DNA of 64,000 nt from Clostridiales bacterium. GTDB taxonomy: Bacteria; Bacillota; Clostridia; Peptostreptococcales; Anaerovoracaceae. A model generated the notes under the pieces. It searched no databases and had not been told where the DNA came from. It worked only from the letters and a program-made list of their open reading frames with translations. Below, in pieces: positions 7,592-17,544 of the stretch (positions are counted from its first letter, which is position 1; every line of letters starts with the position of its first letter). The stretch is from positions 158,570-222,569 of the forward strand of contig JAAZCE010000040.1 of the NCBI GenBank assembly GCA_012513435.1. The letters run 5' to 3'. Position numbers and translations under genes: made by a program.

Positions 7592-9064
7592 CTATTTGAT
7601 TCCTGCAATAACCTTAGCCAATTCTTTCTTAGCCTCGATATTGCCCTGTCTTGAAATCATGATTCTCTGTGCCTGAGGTGAGCCTGCACCGTGCATGGAT
7701 TCTGTTCTGTATCCTACTGCAGAAGCACCTAAGCAAACGTTTTCTAAGAATCTGAGTATTCTCATTCTCTCTTCAGTAGTGCATGAAGGAGCTGCAGCGA
7801 AGTATTTGTTGCAAATTTCACCAATAGTTTCGCCATTCCTGCCTACCTTCAGATCTGAATTAAAATCTGTTTCTGAAGGCATAGTAACCATAAGACCTCC
7901 TGCGATATCTTCAGCTAATCTAACGATTTCATAAGGATATCTAGTTACATTCTGCTTACATACGTTAGCCAGCAGCAAATCAATCTGATAGTTTCCTGAT
8001 TCTGTAGGATATCCTTCGGAAGAACAAGCGATACCGCAGCAGTAAAGAGTTTCGTTAAGGTGAGTCATTTCTATCAGCTTATCCTTAACATGGGAAGCCT
8101 TCTGAGCTCCGTTGTATTCGGCAGCAAGAGCTGCAGCGCCGATTATAACATCGCCAACTCCAACTTTGCATCCACCGTATGACTGTCTGTGATATCCGGC
8201 AAATCTTTCAACGATCATGCCTGTGAAGTCATATTCTCCTGCCAGGAAGATGTATTCGTTAGGAATAAATACGTTGTCAAATACAACCAATGCTTCCTGT
8301 CCGCCGAACTGCTTGTTACCAAGATCTACATCTGCTCCCTCTTCAAGCTTTCTTGTATCGCATGACTGTCTCCCGTATATCATATACATTCCTTCTGCAT
8401 CTGTAGGGCAAGCAAAGGATACTGCGAAGTCCTTGTCTTCTTCTCTCATTGCCTGGGTAGGCATTACGATATGCCAGTGTGAGTTGATGGAACCGGTCTG
8501 GTGGCACTTAGCTCCGCTTACTACGATACCGTCCTCTCTTCTCTCTACGATATGTACGAAGAGGTCTGCGTCCTTCTGAGCGTGCGGTGCCAATCCTCTG
8601 TCACCCTTAGGGTCGGTCATTGCTCCGTCAACCACCAGGTCCTCTCTTTGAACCTTAGTCATGAAATTTTTAAAGTTTTCATGGTACTTAGTTCCGTACT
8701 TCTTATCGATTTCATAAGTTGATGAAAATACTGCGTTAAAAGCATCCATACCCACGCATCTCTGGAAACATGAAGCTGTTTTCTGCCCGCATAATCTCTG
8801 CATTTTAACTTTTTTTCTTAAATCATCGGCACTCTGATGAATATGTCCGAATCTGTTTATAGTTTCACCTGTCAGGCTTGATTTAGCAGTCATAAGATCC
8901 GCATACTGAGGGTCGTTTGCCAAATCGTATGTTACTGCTACGCAGTTAATTGAAGGCTTGATAATTGGATGGTCCACCCAATCCTTCACTTCTTCACCAA
9001 ACATATAAACCCTTGTCTTCATTTTTCTTAAACTTTCAACGTACTGAGCTCCTGTCATTAACAT
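7592..9064 (-). CDS. abfD: 4-hydroxybutyryl-CoA dehydratase / vinylacetyl-CoA isomerase
   Basis: This 490-residue flavin and [4Fe-4S] enzyme dehydrates 4-hydroxybutyryl-CoA to crotonyl-CoA by a ketyl radical route and also isomerises vinylacetyl-CoA. The cluster ligands known for C. aminobutyricum AbfD are present at identical positions: Cys99 and Cys103 (CFQRC), His292 and Cys299 (YHRQSYGGC). The protein is very close to that enzyme over its whole length. ATG 9064 is chosen because GGAGTGA precedes it and it gives the known N-terminus MLMT; an in-frame extension to 9127 has no ribosome site. It is the first gene of the operon, with an extended -10 promoter at 9156. Confidence 0.97.
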   Translation of the reverse strand: MLMTGAQYVESLRKMKTRVYMFGEEVKDWVDHPIIKPSINCVAVTYDLANDPQYADLMTAKSSLTGETINRFGHIHQSADDLRKKVKMQRLCGQKTASCFQRCVGMDAFNAVFSSTYEIDKKYGTKYHENFKNFMTKVQREDLVVDGAMTDPKGDRGLAPHAQKDADLFVHIVERREDGIVVSGAKCHQTGSINSHWHIVMPTQAMREEDKDFAVSFACPTDAEGMYMIYGRQSCDTRKLEEGADVDLGNKQFGGQEALVVFDNVFIPNEYIFLAGEYDFTGMIVERFAGYHRQSYGGCKVGVGDVIIGAAALAAEYNGAQKASHVKDKLIEMTHLNETLYCCGIACSSEGYPTESGNYQIDLLLANVCKQNVTRYPYEIVRLAEDIAGGLMVTMPSETDFNSDLKVGRNGETIGEICNKYFAAAPSCTTEERMRILRFLENVCLGASAVGYRTESMHGAGSPQAQRIMISRQGNIEAKKELAKVIAGIK

Positions 9065-9155
9065 TTTAAAAATCACTCCTTTTTTATATTTTTTCTGATG
9101 CTGCATAATTGCGCAAAAGAAAATCATGAACTAACTAACTAAAAATAATGCAATT

Positions 9156-9164
9156 ATTATACCA
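9156..9164 (-). promoter_or_regulatory. Extended -10 promoter of the 4-hydroxybutyrate operon
   Basis: On the minus strand TGG immediately precedes a perfect TATAAT (9156-9161). The -35 region 17 bases upstream is poor (AATACA), as is usual for extended -10 promoters. It lies about 90 bases before the abfD start and just after the NifU-like stop at 9173, so the operon can be transcribed on its own. Confidence 0.62.
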
Positions 9165-9172
9165 AACCCGCC

Positions 9173-9460
9173 TTATTTATCTTGTATTTCCTTATTTAAA
9201 ATTTTTCTTGCCATATCCAGCAAATCTTCACTTACGGAAGTGTCTAAAACAACATCTTCCACGCCTTTCACGTTATCAATCACGACAGACTTGACCACGT
9301 CCTCTATAGTCTGCTGAGCCGACGGGCATGACGCACATGCCCCGGTTAATCTCACATATGCGATATTATTCTCAAATTTGGTCAGTATTGCTCCCCCGTA
9401 ATGGGCAGCCAAAATCGGGTCCACCTTGTCCGCTAAAACTTTTGTTATTTGGTCTTCCAT
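9173..9460 (-). CDS. NifU C-terminal domain protein (Fe-S scaffold/carrier)
   Basis: The 95-residue single-domain protein carries the NifU-like CxxC motif at Cys42 and Cys45 (TGACASCPSA), which in this family binds a [4Fe-4S] cluster for transfer to apoproteins. The N-terminal DKVDPILAAHYGG and C-terminal VEDVVL segments are typical. ATG 9460 has SD AGAGGTGAT and gives the usual length; an upstream extension to 9523 adds an atypical hydrophobic leader. It lies between glpK and abfD on the same strand. Since AbfD needs a [4Fe-4S] cluster, a functional link is plausible but not shown. Confidence 0.88.
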   Translation of the reverse strand: MEDQITKVLADKVDPILAAHYGGAILTKFENNIAYVRLTGACASCPSAQQTIEDVVKSVVIDNVKGVEDVVLDTSVSEDLLDMARKILNKEIQDK

Positions 9461-9536
9461 GGTATCACCTCTTCTAATTATTGCGTACACTAACATTATA
9501 TATCCTACAACGCTGTTTTTCAAGAGCTAGGACAAA

Positions 9537-11030
9537 TCATTTGGCCCAGCCAAAAGTACATTTCACCGCTTTGTGCCAGCCCTCAAGCAATTCTTCTCTG
9601 TCCTGCTGAGCCATGTTCGGTTTAAAGATACATTCCACCTGCCAGTTAGAAATAATATCCGCTGTATTTTTCCAGTAGCCAGTGGCAAGGCCCGCCAGAT
9701 ATGCAGCGCCCAGAGAAGTCGTCTCTATGCACTTAGGTCTGTAAAGCTGTATATCCATTATATTGGCCTGGAACTCAAGGAGAAAATCATTGGCGCACGC
9801 ACCACCGTCCACCTTAAAGGTTTTAATGGTATGACCCATATCCTCGGCCATTGAATTCATAAGGTCGTAGGTCTGATAAGCCATAGACTCAAGAGCCGCC
9901 CTGACTATATGGTTCCTGTTTACACCGCGGGTAAGCCCTAATATAGCGCCTCTGGCATAAGAATCCCAATAAGGCGCACCAAGTCCTGCAAAAGCAGGTA
10001 CTATATATGCTCCGGCAGTATCATTAACACTACGAGCCATACGTTCTGATTCGGCGGCGTTATCAATCATCTTTACTTCATCTCTGAGCCACTGGATAGT
10101 CGCTCCCGAAACAAAAACGGAGCCCTCCAGAGCGTAGTTCACCTTGCCGTCTATTCCCCAGGCAATAGTTGTTATAAGCCCGTTCTTTGATTCTACGGCA
10201 TTTTCCCCTGTGTTTACCAACATAAACCCGCCTGTACCGTAAGTATTTTTGGCTTCCCCCTCACCGAAACAAGTCTGTCCGAACAAGGCAGCCTGCTGGT
10301 CGCCCGCGGCTCCCGATATCTTTATGGGGCCTCCGAAAATCAAAGGCTGACTTTCGCCGTATACCATACTGGAGGGGCAGGCTTCAGGCAGCATAGAGCG
10401 CGGAATACCCAGTAGTTCAAGTATCTCCTCGTCCCACTTCAGATCATGAATATTAAACATCATAGTCCTGGAAGCGTTGGAATAATCCGTTACATGGACC
10501 TTTCCTTCTGTCAGCTTCCAAATTAGCCACGTCTCAACGGTTCCGAAGAGCAGCTGACCCTCTAGAGCCCTGTCGTAGGCTCCTTCTACATTATCCAATA
10601 TCCACTTCAGCTTGGTAGCAGAAAAATAGGGGTCTATAAGCAGCCCCGTCTTTTTTCTGAAAAATTGCGTAAGTTTTTTTCCCTTCAATTCATCGCAGAA
10701 TTCCGCAGTCCTTCTGCACTGCCAGACTATTGCGTTGTATACAGGCTCCCCTGTATTTTTGTCCCAGACGATGGTGGTTTCTCTCTGATTGGTTATTCCT
10801 ATGGAATCTATCATCTCATAGTTGCCGTCTATCTTCAGCAGAGCCTCCTGAGCCACGCCTATCTGCGTTGACCAAATGTCCATAGGGTCATGCTCCACCC
10901 ATCCGGCCTTAGGATAAATCTGCTTAAACTCCTTCTGGGCAACGCTAACCTGTCTGCCCTTCTTGTCATAAAGTATACACCTTGCGCTGGTAGTACCCTG
11001 GTCCAATGCCATTACATATTTTTTATTCAT
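9537..11030 (-). CDS. glpK: Glycerol kinase
   Basis: This cytoplasmic FGGY-family kinase of 497 residues phosphorylates glycerol to sn-glycerol 3-phosphate with ATP. Visible signatures are DQGTTS (residues 10-15), [17 protein letters not shown] near residue 170, the [12 protein letters not shown] segment, GLTRG, and the C-terminal [15 protein letters not shown]. Length is standard. Its ATG overlaps the hemW stop by one base (TAATG) with GGAG nine bases upstream, so translation is likely coupled. Being last of the gpr-spoIIP-lepA-hemW run, it is unlike the usual glpF or glpD neighbourhoods; neither partner is in this window. Confidence 0.96.
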   Translation of the reverse strand: MNKKYVMALDQGTTSARCILYDKKGRQVSVAQKEFKQIYPKAGWVEHDPMDIWSTQIGVAQEALLKIDGNYEMIDSIGITNQRETTIVWDKNTGEPVYNAIVWQCRRTAEFCDELKGKKLTQFFRKKTGLLIDPYFSATKLKWILDNVEGAYDRALEGQLLFGTVETWLIWKLTEGKVHVTDYSNASRTMMFNIHDLKWDEEILELLGIPRSMLPEACPSSMVYGESQPLIFGGPIKISGAAGDQQAALFGQTCFGEGEAKNTYGTGGFMLVNTGENAVESKNGLITTIAWGIDGKVNYALEGSVFVSGATIQWLRDEVKMIDNAAESERMARSVNDTAGAYIVPAFAGLGAPYWDSYARGAILGLTRGVNRNHIVRAALESMAYQTYDLMNSMAEDMGHTIKTFKVDGGACANDFLLEFQANIMDIQLYRPKCIETTSLGAAYLAGLATGYWKNTADIISNWQVECIFKPNMAQQDREELLEGWHKAVKCTFGWAK

Positions 11031-12181
11031 TACAAAAACTCCATCATGATTTTATTTGATATGTCCATGCCCTTTTCGGTCAGGAAGAGCTTACCGTCCT
11101 TATATTTCAAAAATCCGTCGTATTTAAGAAGCAACTTTTCATCGAAGACATTGAAGAACTCTCCCTTGAAGATTTTCCTGAATTCTTCCGTATCCAGACC
11201 CGCAACCTTTCTCAGGCCCGTGAATACATATACGCCCATCTCTTCCTTCTGTGAATATTTTTCTACGCTCCCTGCATCTACGGGAGCCACGTTTCCTTTT
11301 ATGGCTGCTATGTAATCAATCATCCTGTCACAATTTTTGAATCTGCTCCCGTCCAAGAAGGAACTAGCTCCAAGACCCAGCCCCATGTATTCTTCATAGG
11401 ACCAATATTTCATATTGTGACGGCTTTCGTATCCCGGAAGGGAACAATTTGATATTTCATAATGCTTGTACCCAGCCGTATTCATCATCGACATCGCCGT
11501 ATGATACATTTCCCGATCCGTGACCTCCATAACAGGCTCCAATGTCCCTTCATCGTACATCATTTTGTAAAACTCGGTGCCTTCTTCTATCTGAAGGCTG
11601 TATAGAGAAATATGAGTCGGCCTCAGAAAAATGCACTGCCGCACTGTGTCCTTCCACATCTTCATGGTCTGTCCCGGTATACCGAACATAATATCAAGGT
11701 TGATGTTCTTAAAGCCTGCCTTCTGAGCCCGCTGAAATGAATAGAATGCATCGTTTTTGTTATGGGCCCTTCCCAAAAGCTCCAGAATAGAGTTTTCAAA
11801 GGACTGGACTCCGATGCTTATCCTGTTTATTCCCTTTGCAAGGTATTTCTCCATCTTTTCATCAGAAATTGTTGCAGGGTTGGCTTCTATGGTTATTTCC
11901 GCATCTTCAAGGACGTTGAAGCAGTCTCTCAATGCGTCTATTATTTTCCCAATGTCCCATTGAGATAGCAGTGATGGCGTTCCTCCGCCTATGTATATGC
12001 TGTCCACCTCTCTGTAATGCCAATCCTGTGACCTTATCCTAATCTCCTCTATGACAGCTCTCGTGTATTCTTCCAAAATCTTGTTGTCGCTGTACCCAAA
12101 AGAGAGGAAATCACAGTATTTGCACTTCCTCAGACAAAATGGGATATGAATATAGATACCAAGTCTATTTGTTGTCGTCAT
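11030..12181 (-). CDS. hemW: HemW-type radical SAM protein (heme chaperone family)
   Basis: This 383-residue protein has the radical SAM cluster motif at Cys16, Cys20 and Cys23 ([10 protein letters not shown]), the GGGTPS glycine motif and the HemN_C-like C-terminal domain. The fourth, extra cysteine of true HemN (CX3CX2CXC) is replaced (CDF), which favours HemW, a heme-binding chaperone, over coproporphyrinogen oxidase. It overlaps the 3' end of lepA by 17 bases, the order found in many Bacillota. The start at 12181 has only a weak ribosome site, consistent with coupling to lepA. Confidence 0.9.
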   Translation of the reverse strand: MTTTNRLGIYIHIPFCLRKCKYCDFLSFGYSDNKILEEYTRAVIEEIRIRSQDWHYREVDSIYIGGGTPSLLSQWDIGKIIDALRDCFNVLEDAEITIEANPATISDEKMEKYLAKGINRISIGVQSFENSILELLGRAHNKNDAFYSFQRAQKAGFKNINLDIMFGIPGQTMKMWKDTVRQCIFLRPTHISLYSLQIEEGTEFYKMMYDEGTLEPVMEVTDREMYHTAMSMMNTAGYKHYEISNCSLPGYESRHNMKYWSYEEYMGLGLGASSFLDGSRFKNCDRMIDYIAAIKGNVAPVDAGSVEKYSQKEEMGVYVFTGLRKVAGLDTEEFRKIFKGEFFNVFDEKLLLKYDGFLKYKDGKLFLTEKGMDISNKIMMEFL

Positions 12182-13976
12182 ACTTAAGCACCGCGGTAAA
12201 TGCTTCTTGAGGTACTTCTACGGTACCAAACTGCCGCATCCGTTTTTTCCCTTCCTTCTGTTTTTCCAACAACTTCTTTTTTCTCGATATATCACCGCCG
12301 TAGCATTTGGCGATTACATCCTTCCTGTAGGCTCTTACCGTCTCTCTGGCTATTACCTTTTGGCCTACGCTTGCCTGTATAGGCACCTCGAATTGATGCA
12401 TAGGAATTATCTCCTTCAGCTTGGAGCAGACGAATCTTCCCCTGGAGTAAGCCTTTGATTCGTGAACAATCATGGAAAAAGCGTCTACCAGCTCCTTGTT
12501 CAGGAGTATATCCAGCTTCACTACCTTAGACGTCTCATACCTTGTGAATTCATAATCCAAAGACCCGTATCCTCTGGTCTTGGACTTAAGGGCGTCAAAA
12601 AAGTCATATATAACTTCATTGAGAGGCATATCGTAATGAAGGTTTACCCTGGTTTCCGTAATGTATTCCATATGAATCATCCTGCCTCGTCTTTCCTGGC
12701 AGATTTCCATAATATTTCCAACATAGTCCTTAGGAACCATTATGTCAGCCTTTACCATAGGCTCTTCAATGTGGTCTATAAGCGTAAGCTCAGGCAGATT
12801 TGATGGATTTTGAACCATCTGCACAGTGCCGTCATTCATGACAACCCTGTATATAACGCTAGGTGAAGTCGTAACTACAGCTAAGTCAAATTCCCTCTCA
12901 AGACGCTCTACTATTATTTCCATGTGAAGCAATCCGAGAAAACCGCATCTGAAGCCGAAGCCAAGCGCCGTTGAGGTCTCAGGCTCAAAATGAAATGCCG
13001 CATCGTTTACCTGAAGTTTTTCCAAAGCGTCCTTGACGTTCTCGTACTTCTCGCCCTCCGCAGGATATATACCGCAGTAAACCATAGGCTGTACCTTTTT
13101 GTATCCCGGCAACGGCTCCTCCGTAGGCTCGTCAGCCATAGTGATGGTATCTCCCACTCTGGCATCTGCCACCTGTTTGATGCTGGCACACACGTACCCA
13201 ACCTCTCCTGCACGGAGAGCTTGACATTCTATGGGGCCGGGAACGTAAACTCCAACCTCGGTGACCTCGTATTTTTTATCTGTATTCATAAGGCATATGG
13301 TATCGCCTTCCTTTACGGATCCCTCAAAAACTCTAGTGTAGATAACAACGCCCTTGTAGTTGTCATAGTAGGAATCGAATATAAGGGCCTTGAGCCTGCC
13401 CTGTTCATCCCCGCCTGGTGCAGGTATTTTCTTTACGATTTGCTCAAGAAGCTCCTCAATGCCTACGCCTTCCTTTGCAGATACAAGGGGAGCATTCTGG
13501 GCTTCCACACCTATTACATCTTCTATCTCCTGTTTGATTTCATCAGGCCTTGCAGAGGGAAGGTCTATCTTGTTAAGAACCGGCATTATTTCCAGATCCT
13601 CATCCATTGCCAGATATACGTTAGCAAGAGTCTGGGCCTCTACTCCCTGAGTAGCGTCTACTACAAGGACAGCTCCCTCGCAGGCCGCCAGACTTCTCGA
13701 TACCTCATATGTAAAATCCACGTGTCCCGGCGTGTCTATCAGGTTAAAGATGTATTCGTTCCCATCCTGGGAATTAAAAACAAGCCTTGTGGTCTGCAGC
13801 TTGATGGTAATGCCTCTTTCTCTCTCCAGCTCCATATTGTCGAGAAATTGCTCCCTCATTTCACGTTTGGAGACAAGTCCTGTCTTCTCTATTATCCTGT
13901 CTGCAAGCGTGGATTTGCCATGGTCTATATGGGCGATTATGCTAAAGTTTCTGATATATTTTTTGTAGTCTTTCAT
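12165..13976 (-). CDS. lepA: Elongation factor 4 (LepA), ribosome back-translocase GTPase
   Basis: This translational GTPase of 603 residues has G1 motif AHIDHGKST (residues 15-23), the switch region [11 protein letters not shown]3 DTPGHVDF and G4 [11 protein letters not shown]-like domains II, III and V follow, with the LepA-specific C-terminal domain ([32 protein letters not shown]). Length is standard. It acts on the ribosome to remobilise stalled complexes. A long opposing frame on the plus strand over the same DNA is a shadow. It follows the 45-codon small membrane ORF and precedes hemW. Confidence 0.97.
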   Translation of the reverse strand: MKDYKKYIRNFSIIAHIDHGKSTLADRIIEKTGLVSKREMREQFLDNMELERERGITIKLQTTRLVFNSQDGNEYIFNLIDTPGHVDFTYEVSRSLAACEGAVLVVDATQGVEAQTLANVYLAMDEDLEIMPVLNKIDLPSARPDEIKQEIEDVIGVEAQNAPLVSAKEGVGIEELLEQIVKKIPAPGGDEQGRLKALIFDSYYDNYKGVVIYTRVFEGSVKEGDTICLMNTDKKYEVTEVGVYVPGPIECQALRAGEVGYVCASIKQVADARVGDTITMADEPTEEPLPGYKKVQPMVYCGIYPAEGEKYENVKDALEKLQVNDAAFHFEPETSTALGFGFRCGFLGLLHMEIIVERLEREFDLAVVTTSPSVIYRVVMNDGTVQMVQNPSNLPELTLIDHIEEPMVKADIMVPKDYVGNIMEICQERRGRMIHMEYITETRVNLHYDMPLNEVIYDFFDALKSKTRGYGSLDYEFTRYETSKVVKLDILLNKELVDAFSMIVHESKAYSRGRFVCSKLKEIIPMHQFEVPIQASVGQKVIARETVRAYRKDVIAKCYGGDISRKKKLLEKQKEGKKRMRQFGTVEVPQEAFTAVLKYDDNK

Positions 13977-14060
13977 AATTTGCCTCTCATCCGTTGTGTA
14001 TATACTATTATTCTAATGTAAAAACTGTAAATTATCAACTAAAAACATAGCTCACACAGG

Positions 14061-14198
14061 TCAGTTTAAGTCAAATGAAGCAAATCTGCCTCCATATCCC
14101 GTTGTCTCGAAGCAAATACCGTCAACATATAACAAAATTGCTGTCGACACGAAGAAAATCAAAAATACTATAATCATTTTCTCATATGTTTTTTTCAT
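14061..14198 (-). CDS. Small single-span membrane protein between spoIIP and lepA (yqxA position)
   Basis: A 45-codon frame starts at ATG 14198, directly behind the spoIIP stop (14200-14202), and ends at TGA 14061-14063. The product begins MKKTYEKM, then has one strong hydrophobic helix (about residues 8-25), then a short polar tail ending SFDLN. The stop-start junction (TAAGATG) indicates translational coupling to spoIIP. In Bacillus subtilis the small membrane gene yqxA occupies this place between spoIIP and lepA, although YqxA is longer. I infer a positional counterpart, not demonstrated homology. No function is known. Confidence 0.6.
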   Translation of the reverse strand: MKKTYEKMIIVFLIFFVSTAILLYVDGICFETTGYGGRFASFDLN

Positions 14199-14199
14199 C

Positions 14200-15072
14200 T
14201 TACTGTTCCTCTGTTATTATTTTTGCCAGCACCTGAGCGAAATACTCTCCGCAGAGCCTTGACTCTTCTATGGTGTTCTTGTTGTTTCCCACCTCCAGCA
14301 GAAGACATCTATCTGTAAGATACTCATTGTACATATAGTTTTTCTCAATGATAGGCCCGCCGAATCCGGAATACATACTCTCTGCCGTTTCACTTATCTT
14401 CTTGGCATATCCGTAAAGCTCGGCGTAATTGTCGTTTTGCTGACCTACTACCATGCTGAACTTGGCTACGCGCTCTCCATCTATTTCAATATATTTACCC
14501 TCTGTTGCCGATGAAGGAGCAGCATCTCTGTGAAGGTCGATGACATATATGGCCGTTGGATACTTTGCTATGAGATTGGAAACCGTCTCCAGCGACCTGT
14601 TGTAAGACTCATTATAGGAAGGTCTGTCGTGTATGGTCTTGTCGTGAACCACATTTATTCCTTTTTTCTTAAGCTCATTTTCAAGGACGTTTCCAACATC
14701 CCTTACAGTTCCCTCTTCTGCTTCCCGGTGATAATTGCTCTCCGAAAACGGCATGTAAGATTCACTGCTGTGGGTATGGTAGATTATTACCAGAGGGTCT
14801 CCCGTTACTGTAATTTCAATATTTTTTTTATTTTCCTGAGCCTTTTCGTTCTCTTTGGCTGTTTCAGCCTTTTCCACAGGCTGTTTTCCCTGAGTTTCTT
14901 TCACTTCCTTGGCCATAGGAATAGTCTGATGGATGCACAATTCCCCCAGCTCCTTTTCACTTACAAGCAGACCAGTTAGTGCAGAAGCCGGATTAGCCTT
15001 TAAAAAAAACAATGTGGAGCATAAGAATATCCCTATCCACAGAAATAAAAGCATTTTTTTTCTTTTCTCCAT
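14200..15072 (-). CDS. spoIIP: Stage II sporulation protein P (peptidoglycan hydrolase for engulfment)
   Basis: The 290-residue protein has an N-terminal membrane anchor (residues 6-24), a charged Lys/Glu-rich linker (about 54-85), and a SpoIIP amidase/endopeptidase domain. Family motifs are YHTHSSES (residues 98-105), VIDLHRDA and the late LLLEVGN. With SpoIID and SpoIIM it degrades septal peptidoglycan during forespore engulfment. It lies 23 bp downstream of gpr, the same order as in Bacillus. It is shorter than the B. subtilis protein, mainly in the linker. The start has GAGGA upstream. Confidence 0.94.
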   Translation of the reverse strand: MEKRKKMLLFLWIGIFLCSTLFFLKANPASALTGLLVSEKELGELCIHQTIPMAKEVKETQGKQPVEKAETAKENEKAQENKKNIEITVTGDPLVIIYHTHSSESYMPFSESNYHREAEEGTVRDVGNVLENELKKKGINVVHDKTIHDRPSYNESYNRSLETVSNLIAKYPTAIYVIDLHRDAAPSSATEGKYIEIDGERVAKFSMVVGQQNDNYAELYGYAKKISETAESMYSGFGGPIIEKNYMYNEYLTDRCLLLEVGNNKNTIEESRLCGEYFAQVLAKIITEEQ

Positions 15073-15095
15073 AGTTGTCCTCCTCGTAACTCTAT

Positions 15096-15983
15096 TTAGG
15101 AATATATGCCGGGATGCAGAGTTTTATTTATTCCATTTGCAATAATATCGGAGAAGTCCTTTATCACTGTGTCTATATCTGTCGAAGTTACAATAAGCTG
15201 CTTATCGAATTCCTTGACATACTCTTCTATTTCTTCGCAGCTTTCTATGGCAGAGGAGAGAGAATCTCTCACAATGGTGGTGGCGTCGATAACAGTTGGA
15301 ACTCCTATAGCTATTACGTCTGTTCCGACGGTTTCCCTGCATATACCTTGTCTGTTATTTCCCATGCCTCCGCCGGGAGATATTCCCGTATCGGTTATCT
15401 GTATGGTAGTGCTCACCCTTTCTATGTTCTTAGCAGCCAGTGAATCCACGGCGATTACCAGCTCCGGACTGCAAATGTCGACTGCCTTTTTCACTATGTC
15501 AGCGGTCTGCATGCCAGTGGTTGCCGACACTCCAGGAGTAAGGCAGCTTACGCAGGACATCTGGTCATCTCCATCTGCTTCAAACAAAAGGAATAGATGT
15601 CTCGTAACCTTTATCTTACCTGCAACGGCAGGCCCTAGGGCATCGGGAGTCACCATGAAGTTCCCAAGACCTGCTACCAGCACCTTTAGATAATAATGGA
15701 ATTTTATCAGCTCCTGCAGCTCTGTTGCCAAAGCATGCTCTGCGGCCTCCTTGACGCCTTCCCTTTCCTCCAGAAGCCCTTGAGCCTCTATTGTTACATA
15801 GCTGCCTATAGGCTTGCCCAAAGCCCTTGCGCCCTCTTGGTCTTTTATCTTAATTCTGGTGGATTTGACATCCTTGCCGTATTCTATTTCCTCTATGTCC
15901 ACACCTTTTATTTCTTTGCTGTCTGTACTCTCTTCTTCTGCTATCTCAACACATTCTATGGCCAAATCAGTTCTGTACTTCAC
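15096..15983 (-). CDS. gpr: Germination protease GPR (SASP-degrading endopeptidase)
   Basis: The 295-residue zymogen protease belongs to family A25. It begins MKYRTDLAIE, whose RTDLA segment mimics the SASP cleavage site and marks the self-processed propeptide. Downstream signatures are GLGNFMVTPDALGP, the TPGVSATTGMQTADIV loop and AVDSLAAKN. During germination GPR degrades small acid-soluble spore proteins. The start is a GTG at 15983 with AAGAAGG upstream. It is divergent from rpsT, as in Bacillus. Forespore-specific sigma factors drive gpr elsewhere; a TGAATA-like -35 near 16048 is visible but its -10 is poor. Confidence 0.95.
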   Translation of the reverse strand: MKYRTDLAIECVEIAEEESTDSKEIKGVDIEEIEYGKDVKSTRIKIKDQEGARALGKPIGSYVTIEAQGLLEEREGVKEAAEHALATELQELIKFHYYLKVLVAGLGNFMVTPDALGPAVAGKIKVTRHLFLLFEADGDDQMSCVSCLTPGVSATTGMQTADIVKKAVDICSPELVIAVDSLAAKNIERVSTTIQITDTGISPGGGMGNNRQGICRETVGTDVIAIGVPTVIDATTIVRDSLSSAIESCEEIEEYVKEFDKQLIVTSTDIDTVIKDFSDIIANGINKTLHPGIYS

Positions 15984-16032
15984 TATTTTACCTTCTTTCC
16001 CTTGCCATTGTTCTTATTATGTGATTTTGCCC

Positions 16033-16061
16033 TTGCAAAAGTTCTTTTATTCATATATACT
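16033..16061 (+). promoter_or_regulatory. Sigma-A promoter of rpsT
   Basis: TTGCAA (16033-16038) and TATACT (16056-16061) are separated by 17 bases. The expected start site leaves a leader of about 65 bases before the S20 start codon at 16133. Confidence 0.7.
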
Positions 16062-16132
16062 AAATGTTGCGAATTTGGCTATGGTTATTATGACCATTGG
16101 CAGCTATAAAATAAGAAAGTGGGGTAACTTTA

Positions 16133-16399
16133 ATGGCAAATATTAAATCCGCAAAAAAAAGAATCCGTGTTATCGACAAGAAAACAGCTAGAAACAGACG
16201 TGTAAAAGGTCATCTTAGGGCAGTTTTAAAATCATTTGATGCAGCTATCAAGGCTGGAGATATGGAACTGGCTAAGGAAAAACTGGCTTTAGCAGAAAAG
16301 AAGCTTATGCAGGCTGCTGCAAAGCACTCTATTCACAAGAACGCTGCTTCCAGAAAGGTTTCCAGATTAACCAAGAGATTCAATAAGGCTAACGCCTAA
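16133..16399 (+). CDS. rpsT: 30S ribosomal protein S20
   Basis: The 88-residue basic protein has the S20 N-terminus MANIKSAKKRIRV and the helical hairpin with AAAKHSIHKNAASRKVSRL. It binds 16S rRNA in the 30S body. It is transcribed alone from the promoter at 16033-16061 to the terminator at 16472-16504 and is divergent from gpr, a conserved Bacillota arrangement. Confidence 0.98.
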   Translation: MANIKSAKKRIRVIDKKTARNRRVKGHLRAVLKSFDAAIKAGDMELAKEKLALAEKKLMQAAAKHSIHKNAASRKVSRLTKRFNKANA

Positions 16400-16471
16400 T
16401 CTCACCCGTCCCCACCGGTGCATAAGTTAAATGCACAATGAGATGTTGAACTGAAAATTGTTCAAAAAATG

Positions 16472-16504
16472 AAAAGATGGAATGTGTCTCCCATCTTTTT
16501 TTTT
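16472..16504 (+). terminator. Intrinsic terminator of rpsT
   Basis: A 9-bp stem AAAAGATGG (16472-16480) with CCATCTTTT is followed by an unbroken T-run to 16504. It lies about 70 bases after the S20 stop. Confidence 0.88.
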
Positions 16505-16546
16505 ACCAAATATTCTTCATATATCAACCAAAAGGAGTAGTGACCT

Positions 16547-17500
16547 ATGAAATACCCAGCACCATTAAAACCGAGAGACCAGGTTGTCCTGGTAGCGCCT
16601 TCCTCTCCTGTGCCGGAAAAAAATTTGCAGGCGGCAGTTGAGTCCATAGAGTATATGGGCCTTGTTCCTATGGTAATGCCAAGCTGCAGGATGCGCCACG
16701 GCTATATGGCAGGCCCTGACAGCCAGCGTGCTCAGGACATTAATACAGCATTTGTCAGAGAGGACATCAGAGGTATATTCTGTCTTAGAGGCGGTTACGG
16801 AACAACCAGAATACTGCCCCTTATAGATTTTGATATGATTGCCAATAATCCAAAGGTCTTCGTAGGCTACAGCGATGTGACCGCCCTTCATACAGCCATA
16901 ACCCAAAGATGCGATTTCGTCACATATCACGGACCTATGCCAAACACCGACTACAGAGAGTTAGACCAGTTCACACTGGATTCGTTGAAAAAATGCCTCT
17001 TTTCACCGGAAAAACTGGAGAAGCTGGAGAACCCCGCAGATGAGACCATGAAAATACTTCATAGCGGAAACACTCATGGAATATTGACAGGAGGCAACAT
17101 ATCACTAATTATGTCAACTCTTGGCTCTCCTTACGAAATAGACACCAAAGGAAAAATTTTGTTTCTTGAAGATGTTGGCGAAAGGCCTTACCGACTGGAC
17201 AAATCACTTACAGCCATTGCACTGGCCGGCAAATTCAGAGATTGCAGCGGTATAATACTGGGAACCTTCGCAGAATGCGAGGAACCGGCTCCTGAAACCG
17301 TTCCTCCCAACACGGTCATAGCCAAAGACTATCTGAGCTTGGAGCAGATAATCGAAGAGGTCATACTGCCTTGGAGAAAGCCAACACTTTTTAACCTGAG
17401 GGCAGGACATATTTACCCTCAAAGCACCCTTCCCTTGGGCTCAGAGATTTCATTAAATCTTGACTCTATACCTATGATTTCTATTTCAAAAATGATATAA
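16547..17500 (+). CDS. LD-carboxypeptidase (peptidase family S66)
   Basis: The 317-residue protein carries the S66 Ser-Glu-His triad: Ser109 in VGYSDVTALH, Glu208 in FLEDVGE and His288 in RAGHIYPQ. The RGGYGT loop near residue 81 is also typical. Family members remove the terminal D-Ala from L,D-linked muropeptide tetrapeptides in cell wall recycling; some act instead on microcin C-like compounds. There is no signal peptide, which fits the cytoplasmic recycling role. ATG 16547 follows AAAGGAG. It is the first gene of a plus-strand run with deoD and a DtxR-type regulator. Confidence 0.92.
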   Translation: MKYPAPLKPRDQVVLVAPSSPVPEKNLQAAVESIEYMGLVPMVMPSCRMRHGYMAGPDSQRAQDINTAFVREDIRGIFCLRGGYGTTRILPLIDFDMIANNPKVFVGYSDVTALHTAITQRCDFVTYHGPMPNTDYRELDQFTLDSLKKCLFSPEKLEKLENPADETMKILHSGNTHGILTGGNISLIMSTLGSPYEIDTKGKILFLEDVGERPYRLDKSLTAIALAGKFRDCSGIILGTFAECEEPAPETVPPNTVIAKDYLSLEQIIEEVILPWRKPTLFNLRAGHIYPQSTLPLGSEISLNLDSIPMISISKMI

Positions 17501-17544
17501 TTTACAAAAGAAATATTAGAATATCTATGAAAGGAACCCCTACC

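Noticed and set aside
9127-9145. Short tandem ACTA repeat in the abfD leader
   Set aside because: Only three to four units; chance occurrence is likely and no role is evident.
12990-14021. A 343-codon open frame on the plus strand opposite lepA
   Set aside because: It is antisense to a highly conserved gene, has no family motif and a Cys/Tyr-rich composition typical of shadow frames.
16020-16055. A TGAATA-like sigma-G -35 for gpr
   Set aside because: The matching -10 has only about four of seven consensus bases at the right spacing, so it is noted in the gene entry but not called.
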